Program-made: the position numbers and the translations under genes
Part shown: piece after piece, positions 24,592 to 38,300 of the stretch
How positions within the stretch are numbered: position 1 is the first letter of the stretch
How the letters are laid out: each line of letters begins with the position of its first letter
The notes under the pieces: model-generated
The model's input: the letters and a program-made list of their open reading frames with translations, nothing else
The model's database searches: none
What the model was told of the DNA's origin: nothing
Source: Streptomyces coryli
GTDB lineage: Bacteria > Actinomycetota > Actinomycetes > Streptomycetales > Streptomycetaceae
Direction of reading: 5' to 3'
Assembly (NCBI RefSeq): GCF_011044975.1
Contig: NZ_JAAKZV010000014.1
Coordinates: 1-64,000, forward strand
Length of the DNA: 64,000 nucleotides

Positions 24592-27500
24592 ATGATCCCG
24601 TTGTCGTTCGCGCAGCGCCGGATGTGGTTCATTTACCAGTTCGAGGGCCCTTCGCCGACCTATAACGCGCCTTTCGTGCTCCGCCTTGCCGGCGAACTGG
24701 ACACCGACGCACTGGAGATGGCGTTCCGCGATGTCGTCGACCGGCACGAGTCCCTGCGGACCGTGTTCGTCGAGGATGCCGACGGCACGCCGTACCAGCA
24801 GGTGCTGCCCACGGAGGCGCAGCCGTTCCGGCTTCCCGTCATCGAGGTCCCGGAGGAGGAGCGGGCGGCGGCGATCGACGCCGCGGTCACCCTGCCGTTC
24901 GACCTGACGGCGGACCTGCCGATACGGGCCAGGCTGCTGAAGTGCGGCCCGCGCGACCACACGCTGGCGATCGTCCTCCACCACATCGCCGCGGACGGTG
25001 AGTCGACCGATCCGCTCGTAAGGGATCTGCGGTCGGCGTACTCGGCCCGCAGGGAGGGCCGGGCGCCGGAGTGGGAGCCGCTCGAGGTGCAGTACGCGGA
25101 CTACACGCTCTGGCAGCGCGATCTGCTCGGCGACGAGAACGACCCGGAAAGCCTGTGTGCCAGGCAACTGCGCTACTGGCGGCAGGAGCTGGCCGACCTG
25201 CCGCAGCCGCTGGCGCTGGCGACCGACCACCCGCGGCCGAAGGCGCCGAGCCACCAGGGCGACCTGGTCGAGGCATGGATCGAGCCGGAACTGCTCACCG
25301 CCGTGGAGAAGCTGGCCGCCCGGCGGGACACCACCGTGTCGATGGTCATGCAGTCGGCGCTCGCGGTCCTGCTGCAGCATCTCGGCGGCGGCGACGACCT
25401 GACCATGGGCTCGCCCATCGCCGGGCGTACCGACGCGGCGCTGAAGGAGCTCGTCGGCTTCTTCGTCAACACGTGGGTGCTGCGCGCGGATCTGTCCGGG
25501 AACCCGACGTTCGAGGAACTGCTCGACCGGGTGAAGGACAAGGCCATCGCGGCGTACGACAACCAGGAAATGCCGTTCGAGCGGCTGGTGGAGCTGATCA
25601 ACCCGGACCGGTCGGCCGCGTACCACCCGTTCTTCCAGGTGATGCTCGCCTGGCAGATCTCCTGGCCGGAAGTGGAACTCCCGGGCCTGGAGGTGGTGTT
25701 CGAGCCGAACCAGAACCACGCGGCGAAGTTCGACCTGTTCTTCAACATGGTCCCGGACCCGGCCGGCGGCGCCGAGTGCCGGCTGGAGTACGCCACCGAG
25801 CTCTTCGACCGGGAGACGGCCGAGGGCATAGCGAACCGGTTCCTCCGGGTCCTGAGCCGGCTCGTGGCCGACCCGGAGCTCCGGATCGGCTGCGTCGACG
25901 CGCTCGACGCGGCCGAGCGGGACCGGCTGATCACGCGGCTCAACGACACGGCCACCGAGCTGCCCGAGCTGACCGTCCCGGAGCTGTTCGAGGCACAGGT
26001 GGCCAGAACCCCCGACGCCCCCGCGATCGCGTGCGCGGACCGGACGCTGACGTACCGCGAGCTCGATGACCGGGCCAACAGCCTGGCGCGGGAGCTGATC
26101 CGCCGTGGCGCCGGGCCCGAGGACCTGGTGGTCCTCGCGCTGCCGCGCACGGAGGACCTGGTGGTCGGCCTGCTCGGCATCCTCAAGTCCGGCGCCGGCT
26201 ATCTGCCGATGGACCCGCAGTACCTCGGCGGGCGAGCGGCGGGTGTGCTGTCGGAGGCGGCGCCGCGGTTCGCGGTCACCACCACCGCGACGTGGCAGGA
26301 CCTGCCGCACGACGGCATCACGGCCGTCAACCTCGACGACAGCGCGGACTGGGCCGCGCCGGACGATGCGGCCAGGACCGCGCCGCTCGGCCCCGACAAC
26401 CTGGCGTACGTGATGTACACCTCCGGCTCCACGGGCAAGCCGAAGGGCGCGGCGATCACCCACCGCAGCATCGTCAACGGGGTGCGGGAGCTGGCGCGGG
26501 TGCTGGACGCGCCGCCCGGGTGGCGGCTGCTGGCCGGTACCTCCGTCAACTTCGACGTCTCCGTCTTCGAGCTGCTGACCACCCTGTCCACCGGCGGCAC
26601 GGCCGAGGTCGTACCGAACGCGCTGGCCCTGGGCGAACGCGACGGCTGGGACGGCCACGTGATCAGCGCGGTCCCCACGGTGCTCGGAGAACTGGTGGGA
26701 CACCTGCCGAAGACGACCGACGTGCGGACGGTCGTCTTCGCGGGCGACGTGCTCCCGGCCCGGCTGGTACGGCAGGTGCGCGAGGCCCTGCCCAACGCGC
26801 AGATCGTGAACTCCTACGGGCAGAGCGAGAGCTTCTACGCCACCACGTACTCCCTCCCGCCGGGCGAGGAATGGGCCGGGGGCGATGTCGCGCCCATCGG
26901 CACCCCGCTGGGGAACATGCGCGCCTACGTGCTGGGCCCGGGCCTCGCGCCGGTGCCGCAGGGCGTGATCGGCGAGCTGTACGTGGCCGGAACCTGCCTG
27001 GGGCGCGGCTACCACGGTCGCCCGGGCCTGACCGCGGAACGCTATGTGGCGAACCCGTTCGGCCCCGCCGGCGAGCGGATGTACCGCACGGGCGACCTGG
27101 CCCGCTGGAACGCGCAGGGCCAGCTGGAGTGCGTCGGCCGAAGCGACGGCCAGGTCAAGGTGCGCGGCTTCCGCATCGAGACGGCAGAGGTCGAGGCGGC
27201 GATCACGGCGCACCCCGGGATCAGCGAGGCGGTCGTGATCAGCCGCGAGGTGCCCGCGGGCGGGCGGCAGCTCGTCGCGTACGTGGTGCACGTCGGTGAC
27301 GGCGCCGTCGGCGACGACGGCGCCGGCGGCATCGGCGATGTGAACGTGCAGGCGGGTGCTTCGGCAGCCGAGCTGCGCAAGTTCGTAGCGGCACGGCTGC
27401 CCGACTACATGGTGCCGTCGGCCTTCGTGGCCCTCGGCCGGATGCCGCTCGGCCCGACCGGCAAGCTGGACCATGCGGCGCTGCCGGAGCCGGAGTTCCT

Positions 27501-30500
27501 GGGTGAGACCTACCGGGAGCCGCGTACCGAGACCGAGGCGATCATCGCGGCGGCGTACGCGGACGTGCTCGGTGTGGAGCGGGTCGGCATCGACGACGAC
27601 TTCTTCACCGTCGGCGGCGACAGCCTGCGGTCGATCCAGGTGGTGGCGCGGGCCCGGGCCCGGGGCCTGGAGCTCAGCACGCGGGAGATCTTCGAATGCC
27701 GCACCGCGGCCCGGCTGGCCGAGGTGGCGGCCGCCCGCGGGGAGCAGGCGCCCGCGCTCGCCGAGGACGAGGGCGGCGGCGTCGGTCCGATGCCGCTGCA
27801 GCCGGCGGCGTTGCACGTGTTCGAGCACGGCGGCGGCACGAACCGGTTCGCCATGGCGATGGCGCTGGACCTGCCCGCGGGCATCGACGCGAACGGGCTG
27901 GCCGCGACGCTGGACGCCGTACTCGACCGGCACGACCTGCTGCGCGCGCAGCTGGTGCGCGGCGACGAACTCTCCCTCGTCGTGCGTCCGCAGGGCGCGG
28001 TGCGGGCGAAGGACCTGATCCACCGGGTCCCCTGCGACGGCCGGTGGGACGACCCGGCCCTGCTCGACCTGGCGAAGAGGGAGCTGGACGAGGCGACCGG
28101 GCGGCTGGACCCGGCGGCCGGGACCATGGCGGACTTCCTCTGGTTCGCCGCGGAACAGGGCGCGGGCAGGCTGGTCATCGTGCTGCACCACCTGGTGGTG
28201 GACGGGGTCTCCTGGCGGATCCTCATGTCGGACCTCGCCGAGGCGTGGCAGCAGGTCAAGGCCGGCGATGCGGCTCCCGAGCTGCCCGCGGTCGGCACAT
28301 CCGCCCGCCGCTGGGCGACGGCGCTGCAGACCGAGGCGCTCTCGCCGGAGCGCGAGGCGGAGCTGGCGTACTGGCGCGATCTCATCGAGGCGCCCAACCC
28401 CCCGCTGGGCACGCGGGCGTTCGACCCGGCAGTGGACGTGATGTCCACGGTCGACACGGTGCGGCTCCAGCTGCCCGCCGACGTCACCGAGGCGGTGCTG
28501 ACCACGCTGCCCGCGGCGTTCAAGGCCAGCGGAAACGATGTGCTGCTCGCCGCGCTCGCGCTGGCGGTGAACCGGTGGAGCGGTGCGGACCGCTCCACCC
28601 TCGTCCGGCTGGAGGGACACGGCCGCGAGGAGGACATCGTCCCCGGCGCCGACCTCTCCCGGACCATCGGGTGGTTCACCAGCATGTACCCGGCCCGGGT
28701 CGATGTGCGCGGCCTGGACCTCGCCGACGTGCTGGCCGGCGGCCCCGCGGCCGGGACCGCGATCAAGCTGGTCAAGGAGCAGCTCCGCGGCATCCCGGAC
28801 AAGGGCATGGGATACGGGATGCTGCGCTACCTCAACCCGGAGACCGCCCCGCAGCTCGCCGAACAGCCGGTGCCGCAGATCGGGTTCAACTACCTGGGCC
28901 GGATCTCCGGCACCGACGTGCCCGAGCACCTGCGCGCGGACGGCTGGGGGCCGGCCTCCTGGGCGGGCGAACTGATCCCGGCGCCGGACCCCGACCTGCC
29001 CGCGCTCTCCGCGCTGGAGGTCAACTCGGTCGCCACCGACACCGCCGACGGCACCCGGCTGCAGGCGGTCCTCATGTTCGCCACCGGCGTGCTGTCCCGC
29101 GAGCGGGCCGGTGAACTGGCCGAGACCTGGGCCGAGGTGCTGCGCGGCATGGCCGCATACGCCGCCCGCCCGGACATCGGCGGGCTGACGCCCACGGACA
29201 CCCCGCTGGTCTCGGTGCGCCAGGACGAGCTCGAAGCCTGGGAGGAGCGCTACGGCCGGCTGGCCGAGGTGTGGCCGCTGGCCCCGTCGCAGTCCGGCAT
29301 TCAGTTCCAGGCCGCGCTCGCCGACGGCTCCTTCGACGTCTACCACATGCAGTTCGTGCTGCACCTGACCGGGCACGTCGATCCGGAGCGGCTGCGGGCC
29401 GCCGGGCAGGCGCTGCTGGAGCGGTACCCGAATCTGCGCTCGGCGTTCGTCACCGCGGGGGACGGCGATCCGGTGCAGGTCGTGGCGGAACACGTCGACA
29501 TACCCTGGCGGCACGTCGACCTGACCGGCCGGAGCGAAGCCGAGCAGGACGAGGCGCTCGACACGCTCCTCGCCGAGGACCGGGCCGACCAGCTCGACCC
29601 CACCCGGCCACCGCTCTTCCGGCTGGCCCTGCTCACCTGCGGGCCGCGGCAGGCGAAGGTCATCATCACGGCGCATCACACCCTGTTCGACGGCTGGTCG
29701 TCGCCCATGGTGATCACGGATCTGATCCGGCTGTACTCCGGGTCGCGCGAGCTTCCCGCGGTCCGGGATTACGGGGACTACCTGGCCTGGCTGTCGCGCC
29801 AGGACCGGGAGGCGTCGGCCGCCCGCTGGGCCGCGGAACTGGAGGGCTTCGACGAGCCGACGCTGCTGGCCCCGAACGCGCCCCTGGAGGAGGTGGAGGT
29901 GTCCGCCCTCGGCCGGGTGGAGGTGCCGTGGTCGATCGACCAGGGGCGCGAACTCACCCGGCGCGCGGCGGAACTCGGCGTCACGGTGAACACCCTGCTG
30001 CAGAGCGCGTGGGCGATCCTGGTCTCGAAGCTGACCGGGCAGCAGGACGTCGTGTTCGGCGCCGCCGTCAACGGCCGCCCGGCGGATCTGATCGGCTCGG
30101 ACGAGATGGTCGGGCTGTTCATCAACGTCCTCCCGGTCAGGGTGCGGTGCCGGCCGGACCACAGCGTGGCCGAGGTCATCACCGAGCTGCAGGAGCGGCA
30201 GACCGCGCTGCTCGACCACCACCACTTCGGGCTCGCCGACATCCAGCAGGCCGCCGGGCTGTCCGCCCTGTTCGACTCGATCGTCGTCTTCGAGAACTAC
30301 CCGATCGACCGCGAGGGCATCGAGGAGGCGAACGCTTCGGCGGGCCTGACGGTCGACGCCATCCGGCCGTTCGCGGGCTCGCACTACCCGCTCACCCTCA
30401 ACTCGACCGATCCGTATCTCCGGCTGTCCCTCGACTACCAGAACAACGTCTACGACCGCGCCGCGGCCGAGGAGCTCGCCGCCCGGCTCGTCCGGGTGCT

Positions 30501-32361
30501 GGAGCGGATCCTCACCGACCCGCAGGTGCCCGTCGGCGCCGTAGAGGTGCTCAGCGGGGAGGAACGGGACCGGCTGCTGCGGGAAGTGAACGACACGGCG
30601 CACCCGGTCGCCCCCGACACCCTGCCGGGTGCGTTCGAGGCGCAGGTGGAGCGCGACCCCGAGCGCGTAGCGCTGATCGGCGAGCAGGAGACGCTGACCT
30701 ACCGGGAGTTCAACCGGCGGGCCAACCAGCTGGCGCGCTGGCTGATCGAGCGCGGCGCGGGCCCCGAACAGGTGGTCGCGGTGCGCATCCCCCGCTCCGT
30801 GGATCTGATGGTGGCGATCTACGGGGTGGTCAAGGCGGGTGCGGCCTATCTGCCGGTGGACACCGAGCTGCCCGAGGACCGGGTCCGGCTGCTGCTGGAG
30901 GGCGCGGAGCCGCTGCTCGTACTCGATGAGGTGCTCCCTGACGTATCCGGGCTCCCGGAGGACAATCCGCGGCGCGCGCTGACCCCGGACAACGCCGCGT
31001 ACGTCATCTTCACCTCCGGCTCCACCGGCGGCCCCAAGGGCGTGCAGGTCGCGCACCGCGCGATCATGAACCGGCTGGCGTGGGGACTGGGGCACTTCGA
31101 GGTGGGCGCCGAGGACCGGATGCTGCTCAGCACGTCGGCGAGCTTCGACGTGTCGGTGCCGGAGCTGTTCGCCCCGCTGCAGGTCGGCGCCGCCGTCGTC
31201 ATCGCCCGTCCGGACGGGCGCCGGGATCCGGCCTATCTGGCCGAGCTGATCCAGCGGGAGCGGGTGACCGGCGCGGACTTCGTCCCCTCCCTGCTGGAGG
31301 CGTTCGTCGCCGAGCCGGCGGCCAAGGACTGCGCCGGCCTGCGCTGGATCGAGGTCGCGGGCGAGGCGTTCCCGCCCGCGCTGGCCAACAAGGCCGCGGC
31401 GCTGCTGCCCAACTGCGGCGTGCACAACGTCTACGGACCCACCGAGGCGGCCGTGGAGGTCACGGCATGGCAGCACGTGCCGGGCGCCGACCAGGTGCCC
31501 ATCGGCGCGCCGATCTGGAACACCCAGGTCTATGTGCTGGACGCGGCGCTGCGCCCGGTCCCGCCCGGGGTCGCCGGTGAGCTGTATCTGGCCGGTGCCG
31601 GGCTCGCCCGGGGCTACCTCGGCCAGTCGGCGCTGACCTCGAACCGGTTCGTGGCCTGCCCGTTCGGCGCCCCGGGGACCCGGATGTACCGCACCGGGGA
31701 CCTGACCCGGTGGAACAAGGACGGCCAGGTCGAGTACATCGGACGCACCGACTTCCAGGTCAAGATCCGCGGGTTCCGGATCGAGCTGGGCGAGGTGGAG
31801 TCGGTACTGACCTCGCACCCGGAGGTCGGGACCGCGGTGGCCGTGGTGCGCGAGGACCGCCCCGGCGACCAGCGGCTGGTGGCCTACGTGGTGCCAAACC
31901 GCAAGGCGGACCCGGCCGCGCTGGACATCGAGGCCGTACGGGCCCTGCTCCAGGAGCAGTTGCCGGAATACATGGTCCCCTCGGCGATCCTGCCGCTCGC
32001 CGAGCTCCCCACCACACCGAGCGGCAAGCTCGACCGCGGCGCGCTCCCCGCGCCGGACCACGCCGAGACCGGGACCCGGCGGGAGCCGCGCAATCACAAC
32101 GAGGAAGTCCTCTGCCGGCTGTTCGCCGAGCTGCTCGGCATGGAGGAGGTCGGCATCGACGTCGACTTCTTCGGCCACGGCGGGCATTCGCTGCTGGCCA
32201 CCCGGCTGATCGGCCGCATACGCAACGAGCTGAACGTCGACGTGAAGGTCACGACGGTGTTCCGCAATCCGACCGTCGCCCAGCTGGCGGAGCAGATCGA
32301 CAAGCTGGCCGCCTCGAAACGCCCCCAGCTGCGACAGATGACCGTACAGGAGATGCGTTGA
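24592..32361 (+). CDS. NRPS C: C-A-PCP-E-C-A-PCP
   Basis: A bimodular synthetase of ~2589 residues. I prefer the ATG at 24592 (MIPLSFAQ, as in sister proteins; ribosome site GGAGG 10 bases away). The ATG at 24583 overlaps the previous stop but sits too close to that site. C1 has HHIAADG near 130. A1 has [11 protein letters not shown] near 608 and code DVFSVASYAK, almost the same as in NRPS A and the second module of D. PCP1 has GGDSLRS. E is intact (HHLVVDG near 1198), so residue 1 is D. C2 has HHTLFDG near 1695. A2 has [11 protein letters not shown] near 2140 and code DVPDEAVVEK. Three acidic pocket positions imply a basic side chain such as ornithine or a derivative. PCP2 has GGHSLLA. It overlaps NRPS D by one base. 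Confidence 0.95.
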   Translation: MIPLSFAQRRMWFIYQFEGPSPTYNAPFVLRLAGELDTDALEMAFRDVVDRHESLRTVFVEDADGTPYQQVLPTEAQPFRLPVIEVPEEERAAAIDAAVTLPFDLTADLPIRARLLKCGPRDHTLAIVLHHIAADGESTDPLVRDLRSAYSARREGRAPEWEPLEVQYADYTLWQRDLLGDENDPESLCARQLRYWRQELADLPQPLALATDHPRPKAPSHQGDLVEAWIEPELLTAVEKLAARRDTTVSMVMQSALAVLLQHLGGGDDLTMGSPIAGRTDAALKELVGFFVNTWVLRADLSGNPTFEELLDRVKDKAIAAYDNQEMPFERLVELINPDRSAAYHPFFQVMLAWQISWPEVELPGLEVVFEPNQNHAAKFDLFFNMVPDPAGGAECRLEYATELFDRETAEGIANRFLRVLSRLVADPELRIGCVDALDAAERDRLITRLNDTATELPELTVPELFEAQVARTPDAPAIACADRTLTYRELDDRANSLARELIRRGAGPEDLVVLALPRTEDLVVGLLGILKSGAGYLPMDPQYLGGRAAGVLSEAAPRFAVTTTATWQDLPHDGITAVNLDDSADWAAPDDAARTAPLGPDNLAYVMYTSGSTGKPKGAAITHRSIVNGVRELARVLDAPPGWRLLAGTSVNFDVSVFELLTTLSTGGTAEVVPNALALGERDGWDGHVISAVPTVLGELVGHLPKTTDVRTVVFAGDVLPARLVRQVREALPNAQIVNSYGQSESFYATTYSLPPGEEWAGGDVAPIGTPLGNMRAYVLGPGLAPVPQGVIGELYVAGTCLGRGYHGRPGLTAERYVANPFGPAGERMYRTGDLARWNAQGQLECVGRSDGQVKVRGFRIETAEVEAAITAHPGISEAVVISREVPAGGRQLVAYVVHVGDGAVGDDGAGGIGDVNVQAGASAAELRKFVAARLPDYMVPSAFVALGRMPLGPTGKLDHAALPEPEFLGETYREPRTETEAIIAAAYADVLGVERVGIDDDFFTVGGDSLRSIQVVARARARGLELSTREIFECRTAARLAEVAAARGEQAPALAEDEGGGVGPMPLQPAALHVFEHGGGTNRFAMAMALDLPAGIDANGLAATLDAVLDRHDLLRAQLVRGDELSLVVRPQGAVRAKDLIHRVPCDGRWDDPALLDLAKRELDEATGRLDPAAGTMADFLWFAAEQGAGRLVIVLHHLVVDGVSWRILMSDLAEAWQQVKAGDAAPELPAVGTSARRWATALQTEALSPEREAELAYWRDLIEAPNPPLGTRAFDPAVDVMSTVDTVRLQLPADVTEAVLTTLPAAFKASGNDVLLAALALAVNRWSGADRSTLVRLEGHGREEDIVPGADLSRTIGWFTSMYPARVDVRGLDLADVLAGGPAAGTAIKLVKEQLRGIPDKGMGYGMLRYLNPETAPQLAEQPVPQIGFNYLGRISGTDVPEHLRADGWGPASWAGELIPAPDPDLPALSALEVNSVATDTADGTRLQAVLMFATGVLSRERAGELAETWAEVLRGMAAYAARPDIGGLTPTDTPLVSVRQDELEAWEERYGRLAEVWPLAPSQSGIQFQAALADGSFDVYHMQFVLHLTGHVDPERLRAAGQALLERYPNLRSAFVTAGDGDPVQVVAEHVDIPWRHVDLTGRSEAEQDEALDTLLAEDRADQLDPTRPPLFRLALLTCGPRQAKVIITAHHTLFDGWSSPMVITDLIRLYSGSRELPAVRDYGDYLAWLSRQDREASAARWAAELEGFDEPTLLAPNAPLEEVEVSALGRVEVPWSIDQGRELTRRAAELGVTVNTLLQSAWAILVSKLTGQQDVVFGAAVNGRPADLIGSDEMVGLFINVLPVRVRCRPDHSVAEVITELQERQTALLDHHHFGLADIQQAAGLSALFDSIVVFENYPIDREGIEEANASAGLTVDAIRPFAGSHYPLTLNSTDPYLRLSLDYQNNVYDRAAAEELAARLVRVLERILTDPQVPVGAVEVLSGEERDRLLREVNDTAHPVAPDTLPGAFEAQVERDPERVALIGEQETLTYREFNRRANQLARWLIERGAGPEQVVAVRIPRSVDLMVAIYGVVKAGAAYLPVDTELPEDRVRLLLEGAEPLLVLDEVLPDVSGLPEDNPRRALTPDNAAYVIFTSGSTGGPKGVQVAHRAIMNRLAWGLGHFEVGAEDRMLLSTSASFDVSVPELFAPLQVGAAVVIARPDGRRDPAYLAELIQRERVTGADFVPSLLEAFVAEPAAKDCAGLRWIEVAGEAFPPALANKAAALLPNCGVHNVYGPTEAAVEVTAWQHVPGADQVPIGAPIWNTQVYVLDAALRPVPPGVAGELYLAGAGLARGYLGQSALTSNRFVACPFGAPGTRMYRTGDLTRWNKDGQVEYIGRTDFQVKIRGFRIELGEVESVLTSHPEVGTAVAVVREDRPGDQRLVAYVVPNRKADPAALDIEAVRALLQEQLPEYMVPSAILPLAELPTTPSGKLDRGALPAPDHAETGTRREPRNHNEEVLCRLFAELLGMEEVGIDVDFFGHGGHSLLATRLIGRIRNELNVDVKVTTVFRNPTVAQLAEQIDKLAASKRPQLRQMTVQEMR

Positions 32362-35300
32362 TGATCCCGTTGTCCTTTGCCCAGGCCCGGATGTGGTTCC
32401 TGCACCGCCTGGAAGGCCCGTCCGCGACCTACAACGTCCCGTTCGTGCTGCGCCTGGCGGGGACGCTGGACACAGCGGCCCTGGCCGCGGCGATGACGGA
32501 TGTCGTCACCCGGCACGAGAGCCTGCGCACCCTGATCGCCGAGAACGCCGACGGCACGCCGGAGCAGCGGATCCTGACTCCGCAGGAGGCGGTCCTCCCC
32601 TTCCGGGTGGTCGACGTGGCCGCCGACGCGGTGGACGCCGCGGTGCACGCGGCCGAATGCGAAGCCTTCGACCTGGAAACGGAACTCCCCCTGCGGACGA
32701 CCGTCTTGCGGATCAGCCCGCAGGAGCACGTCCTGGTGTGCGTGTTCCACCACATCGCCGCGGACGGGTCGTCGATGTCGCCGTTCCTACGTGACCTGGT
32801 GTCGGCGTACACGGCCCGCCATCAGGGGAGCGCCCCGGCGTGGACGCCGCTGCCGGTGCAGTACAAGGACTACACGCTGTGGCAGCTGCAGCTCCTCGGC
32901 GAGGACGGCGACCCGGAGAGCGCCGCGGCGGAGCAACTCGCCTACTGGAAGGACGAGCTGGCCGCGGTGCCGCAGCCGCTGCAGCTGCCGCTGGACCGGC
33001 CGCGGCCGGCGACCGCCAGCTATCGCGGCGGCGACGTCCTGTTCGAGCTGACACCCGAGCTGCTGTCCCGGATGCAGGAGCTGGCCGCGGAGCGCGGCGC
33101 CACGGCGCCGATGGTGGCGCAGGCCGCGCTGTCGGTGCTGCTGCACAAGCTGGGCGCCGGGGAGGACGTGACGATCGGCAGCCCCTTCGAGGGGCGGCTC
33201 GACGAGCAGCTCGACGATCTGATCGGGTTCTTCGTCAACACGTGGGTGCTGCGCGTCGATCTGGCGCGGAACCCGACGTTCGGCGATCTCCTGGAGCAGG
33301 TGCGTGGCAAAGCCCTCGCCGCCTTCGACAACCAGGACATCCCGTACGAGCGGCTGGTGGAGCTGCTCAACCCGGACCGGTCCACCGCCTACCAGCCGCT
33401 CTTCCAGACGGCGCTGGCCTGGCAGTTCGTGTGGCCGGAGATCGAGATGCCGGGCCTGGAGGTCTCGCCCGTCCCGGCGGGCACCGGCACGGCGAAGTTC
33501 GACCTGTTCTTCAACATCGCCCCGAAGGAGTCCGGTGGTGCGCACGGGCTGCTGGAGTACGCGAAGGACCTCTTCGACCACACGACGGCCGAACGCTTCG
33601 TCCACCGGTTCGTACGCATCCTGGAGCAGGTGCTCGAGGACCCGGCGATGCCGGTCGGCGACATCGACGTGCTGTCGGCGGAGGAGCGGGACCGGCTTCT
33701 GAACGGGCTGAACGACACCGCGGTGCCGACGCTGCAGTGCACCATTCCGGAGCTGTTCGAGCAGCAAGTCGCCGAGAAGCCGGACGCGGTGGCGGTGCTG
33801 TGCGGCCAGGAGACCCTGACGTACCGCGAGCTGGACACCCGGGCGGACCGGCTCGCGCGGGTCCTGGCCGAGCGTGGAGTGGGCCCCGAGTCGGTGGTGG
33901 CGGTGGCGGTGTCGCGGTCGCCCGAGCTGGTCACCGCCGTGCTCGCCGTGATGAAGGCCGGCGGCGCGTACCTGCCGGTCGATACGGCCTACCCGGACGA
34001 GCGGATCTCCTTCATGGTGGCCGACTCCGGTGCCCGGCTGGTCCTGGTGGACGCCGTGACCGCCGGACAGCTGCCCGAATTGCCCGTGCCGACGCTGCAG
34101 TTGCAGGACCTCGACCTGTCGTCCGCACCTACTGGGGCGCTGCCCTGCCCCGCGGCGGTGGCCAACACCGCGTACGTCATCTACACGTCGGGCTCGACGG
34201 GCACGCCCAAGGGCGTCGCGGTCCCACACGCCGGGGTGGCCAGTCTGGCCGCCACCCAGGCCGAGCGGCTCGGCGTCACCGGGGAGAGCCGGGTGCTGCA
34301 GTTCGCCTCGTCGAGCTTCGACGCCTCGGTGTGGGAGATGTCCATGGCGCTGCTGGCCGGCGCGGCTCTCGTGCTGGCGGACAAGAGTGCGCTGGCCCCG
34401 GGGGCGCCGCTGGCCGAGACGGTCGACACGTACCGGGTGACGCACGCGACCCTCCCGCCCGCCGTGCTCCCCGCGCTGCCCGAGGGGTCGCTGTCGACCG
34501 TCGAGTGCCTGGTCGTCGGGGGTGACGCGCCCTCGCCCGAGGTGGTGGCCACCTGGTCGGCCGGACGGCGGATGATCAATGCCTACGGGCCGACGGAGAC
34601 CACGGTGTGCGTCGCCATGAGCGCGCCGCTGACCGGCCGCGACGAGGTGCCGCCGATCGGCCGCCCGATCCGCAACACCCGGCTCTACGTGCTCGACGAC
34701 GTGCTGCGCCCGGTGCCCCCCGGGGTGGCCGGCGAGCTGTACATCGCCGGCGAGTCGCTCACCCGCGGCTATCTGGGCCGGCCGGGACTGACCGCCGGGC
34801 GCTTCCTGCCCTGCCCGTTCGGCCCGCCGGGCGAGCGCATGTACCGCACCGGCGACGTGGCGGCCTGGACGGCGGACGGCGAACTGGTCTTCCGCGGCCG
34901 CGCGGACGACCAGATCAAGATCCGGGGCTTCCGGATCGAGCTGGGCGAGATCGAGCACGCGCTGGCCGGGCACCCCGGCGTCGCGCAGGCGGCGATCGTG
35001 GCGCGCGACAACCAGTACGGCGAGAAGCAGCTGGTCGGGTACGTGGTGCCCAAGCCGGGCGCCGAGGCGGCGGATGCCGGCGCCCAGGTGGACGAGTGGC
35101 GCGACCTCTACGACGACAGCTACGCGGAATCCGAGGACGGTCTGGGCGAGGACTTCCTGGGCTGGAACTCCAGCTACACCGGTGAGCCCATCCCGCGCGA
35201 ACAGATGGTGGAGTGGCAGGACGCCGCGGTGGCGCAGGTGCTGCGGTACGCGCCGCGGCGGGTGCTCGAACTCGGCGTGGGCTCCGGCCTGCTGCTGGCG

Positions 35301-38300
35301 AAGATCGTCGGCGACGTCGAGGAGTACTGGGGCACCGACATCTCGGGCACCGTGGTGGACCGGGTCCGGGTCCAGGCGGAAGAGGCCGGATACGGCGACC
35401 GGGTCCGGCTGAGCGCCCAGGCGGCGGACGACATGTCCGGGCTGCCGCACGGCCGGTTCGACACCGTCGTGCTCAACTCGGTGGTGCAGTACTTCCCGAG
35501 CGCCGAGTACCTGGACCAGGTGCTGCGCCAGGCGATGGAACTCCTCGCGCCGGGCGGCCGCCTCATCGTCGGTGACGTCCGCAGCGCCACGACCCGCCGC
35601 TTCATGCGGACCGCCGTGCAGCGTACGGCGCACCCGCACGCCTCGCACGACGAGCTGCGGGCGCTGGTGGAGAAGGAGCTGCTCGCCGAGCGGGAGCTGA
35701 CGGTCGCGCCGGAGTGGTTCGCCGAGTGGGCGGACGACGACGACTCCATCGCGCTCGACATCCGGCTGAAGCCCGGGCAGGCGCACAACGAGCTGACCCG
35801 GCACCGCTACGAGGTCATCCTGCACAAGCAGCCGGCCGACCTGCTCGACCTGGCCGGCGCGCCGTCGGTGCCGTGGGGCCGGGAAGTGTCGGACCTGGCC
35901 GGCCTGGCCGACCTGGGCCGCCGTGCGGACCGGGCGGACGGCCCGGTGCGGGTGACCGGGATACCCAACGCGCGGCTGGAAGAAGAGGTTGCCGTGACCG
36001 TCGCGGCGGGCCTCCTCGACCCGTCGTCCCTGCCCGGCAAGCGGGTCGACCCGCAGGACGTGCTCGCGTGGGCAAATGAGCACGGCCGGGAGGCGGTTCT
36101 CACCTGGTCCGGCGAGGACGCGCGCTGCTTCGACGCGGTGCTGCTGCCCGAGCCGCGGAGCCGGCAGCGGACGGTCTCCGGCTCGTACGTGCCCAGCGGC
36201 GCGGCCGGCCGGGTGCTGGCGAACGCCCCCGCGCTGGCCAGGTCGATGGGCCCGTTCCTCGTCGAGCTGTCCGAGCATCTGCGCGGCCGGCTGCCCGACT
36301 ACATGGTCCCGTCCGCGGTCGTGCCGATGTCGGAGCTGCCGCTGACGCCGAGCGGGAAGCTGAACCTCCGGGCGCTGCCCGCGCCGGACAACGGGCAGGC
36401 ATCGACCGGCCGGGCAGCGCGCACTGAGCCCGAGGAGATCCTGAGCGCCCTGTTCGCCGAGGTGCTCGGCCTGGAGAAGGTCGGCATCGACACCGACTTC
36501 TTCGCCGCCGGCGGGGACAGCATCCGCTCCATCCAGATCGTCGCGCGGGCGAAGGCCCGCGGCATCGAGGTCAGCACGCGGGAGATCTTCGAGCACCCCA
36601 CGGTCGCCCAGCTCGCGGAGCTCGTCGAAGCCCGCGAGGACGAACGCGTCGTCCTGGCGGAGCTGCCGGGCGGCGGCCTCGGCTGGGGCCCGCTGCTGCC
36701 TACGGCGGCACACGTGCTCGCGCTCGGCGGCGGCCTCAACCGGCTCTGCATGTCGGGCATGCTGACCCTGCCCGAGGACATCGACCGTGCGGGTCTGGTG
36801 GCGACGCTGCAGGCCGTGCTGGACCGGCACGATGTGCTCCGCTCCCGGCTCGACCGGACGGAGCGGGGCCTGCGGACCGAGCCGCCGGGCAGTGTGGACG
36901 CCGGCGCGCTCCTGCGGGAGGTCGCCCTGGACGACACCGCTACGGACGCCGATGCCGACCCGGTCGCCGCCGAGCTGGACGCGGCGGCGGGCCGACTGGA
37001 CCCGGACGCGGGCGTGATGGCGCAGTTCGTGTGGCTCACGTCCCCCGCGGATGCGGACCGGCTGCTGATCGTGCTGCACCACCTGGTCGTCGACGGGGTG
37101 TCCTGGCGGATCCTGATCCCGGACCTGGTCGCGGCCTGGCAGCGGATCCGCGACGGCCGCCCCGCGGAACTCGCGGAGACCGGCACCTCCATGCGCCGGT
37201 GGGCGCATGCGCTGGCTGAGGAAGCGGCCACCCCCGAGCGGGTGGCGGAACTGCCCGTATGGCAGAAGATCCTGCGCGCGGACGAGCCGGTGCTCGGAGC
37301 ACGGGAGCTGGACCCGGCGCGCGATGTCGCCGACACCGTGGACACCCTCCGCATCCAGGTGCCGGCGGATGTCACCGAGACGGTGCTCAACAAGGTGCCC
37401 GGACTCTTCCGCAGCGGTGTCAACGACGGGCTGCTGGCCGCGCTGGCGCTGGCGCTGGTCCGCTGGCGCCGGACGCGGGACGAGTCCTCCTCCTCGACGC
37501 TGGTCCGGCTGGAAGGGCACGGCCGGGAAGAGCACGTGGCGCCCGGCGCGGATCTGTCGCGCACGATCGGCTGGTTCACCGCGATGTATCCGGTGCGGCT
37601 GGACCTGACCGGCGTCGACGTGGCGGACGCGTTCGCCGGGGGTCCGGCCGCCGGCCGGGCGGTCAAGGCGGTCAAGGAGCAGCTGCGGGCGGTCCCGGAC
37701 AACGGGATCGGCTACGGCCTGCTGCGCCATCTCAACCCGGACACCGCCGCCGAGCTGGCCACGGGCCGGGAACCGCAGATCGGCTTCAACTACCTCGGCC
37801 GGGCGGCCGGCGCGGGCATCCCCGAGGAACTGCGCGGCCTGGGCTGGACACCGGACACCACCCGCCCCGACCTGATCGCCGCACCGGACGCGGACATGCC
37901 GGTGCTGTCGGCGCTGGAGATCAACGCGGTGGCCGCCGGCACCCCCCAAGGCGAGGAGCTGACCGCCTACTTCGGGTTCCCGACCGGTGTGCTCTCCCGC
38001 GAGGATGTCACCGAGCTGGCCGGGCTGTGGGTCGAGGCGCTGACCGCCCTGGCCCGGCACGCCGCGACCCCCGAGGCGGGCGGGCTGACCCCGACGGACG
38101 CGCTCCTGGCCGATGTGCGCCAGCGGGAGATCGACACCTGGGAGGAGCGGTATGGCCACCTGGCCGAGGTGTGGCCGGTCACCCCGGCGCAGTCCGGCAT
38201 CGTCTTCCATTCGATGCTGGCCGGATCCTCGTTCGACAGCTACCACGTGCAGCTGGTGTTCCATCTCGCCGGTGACGTCGACCCGGAGCGGATGCGCCGC

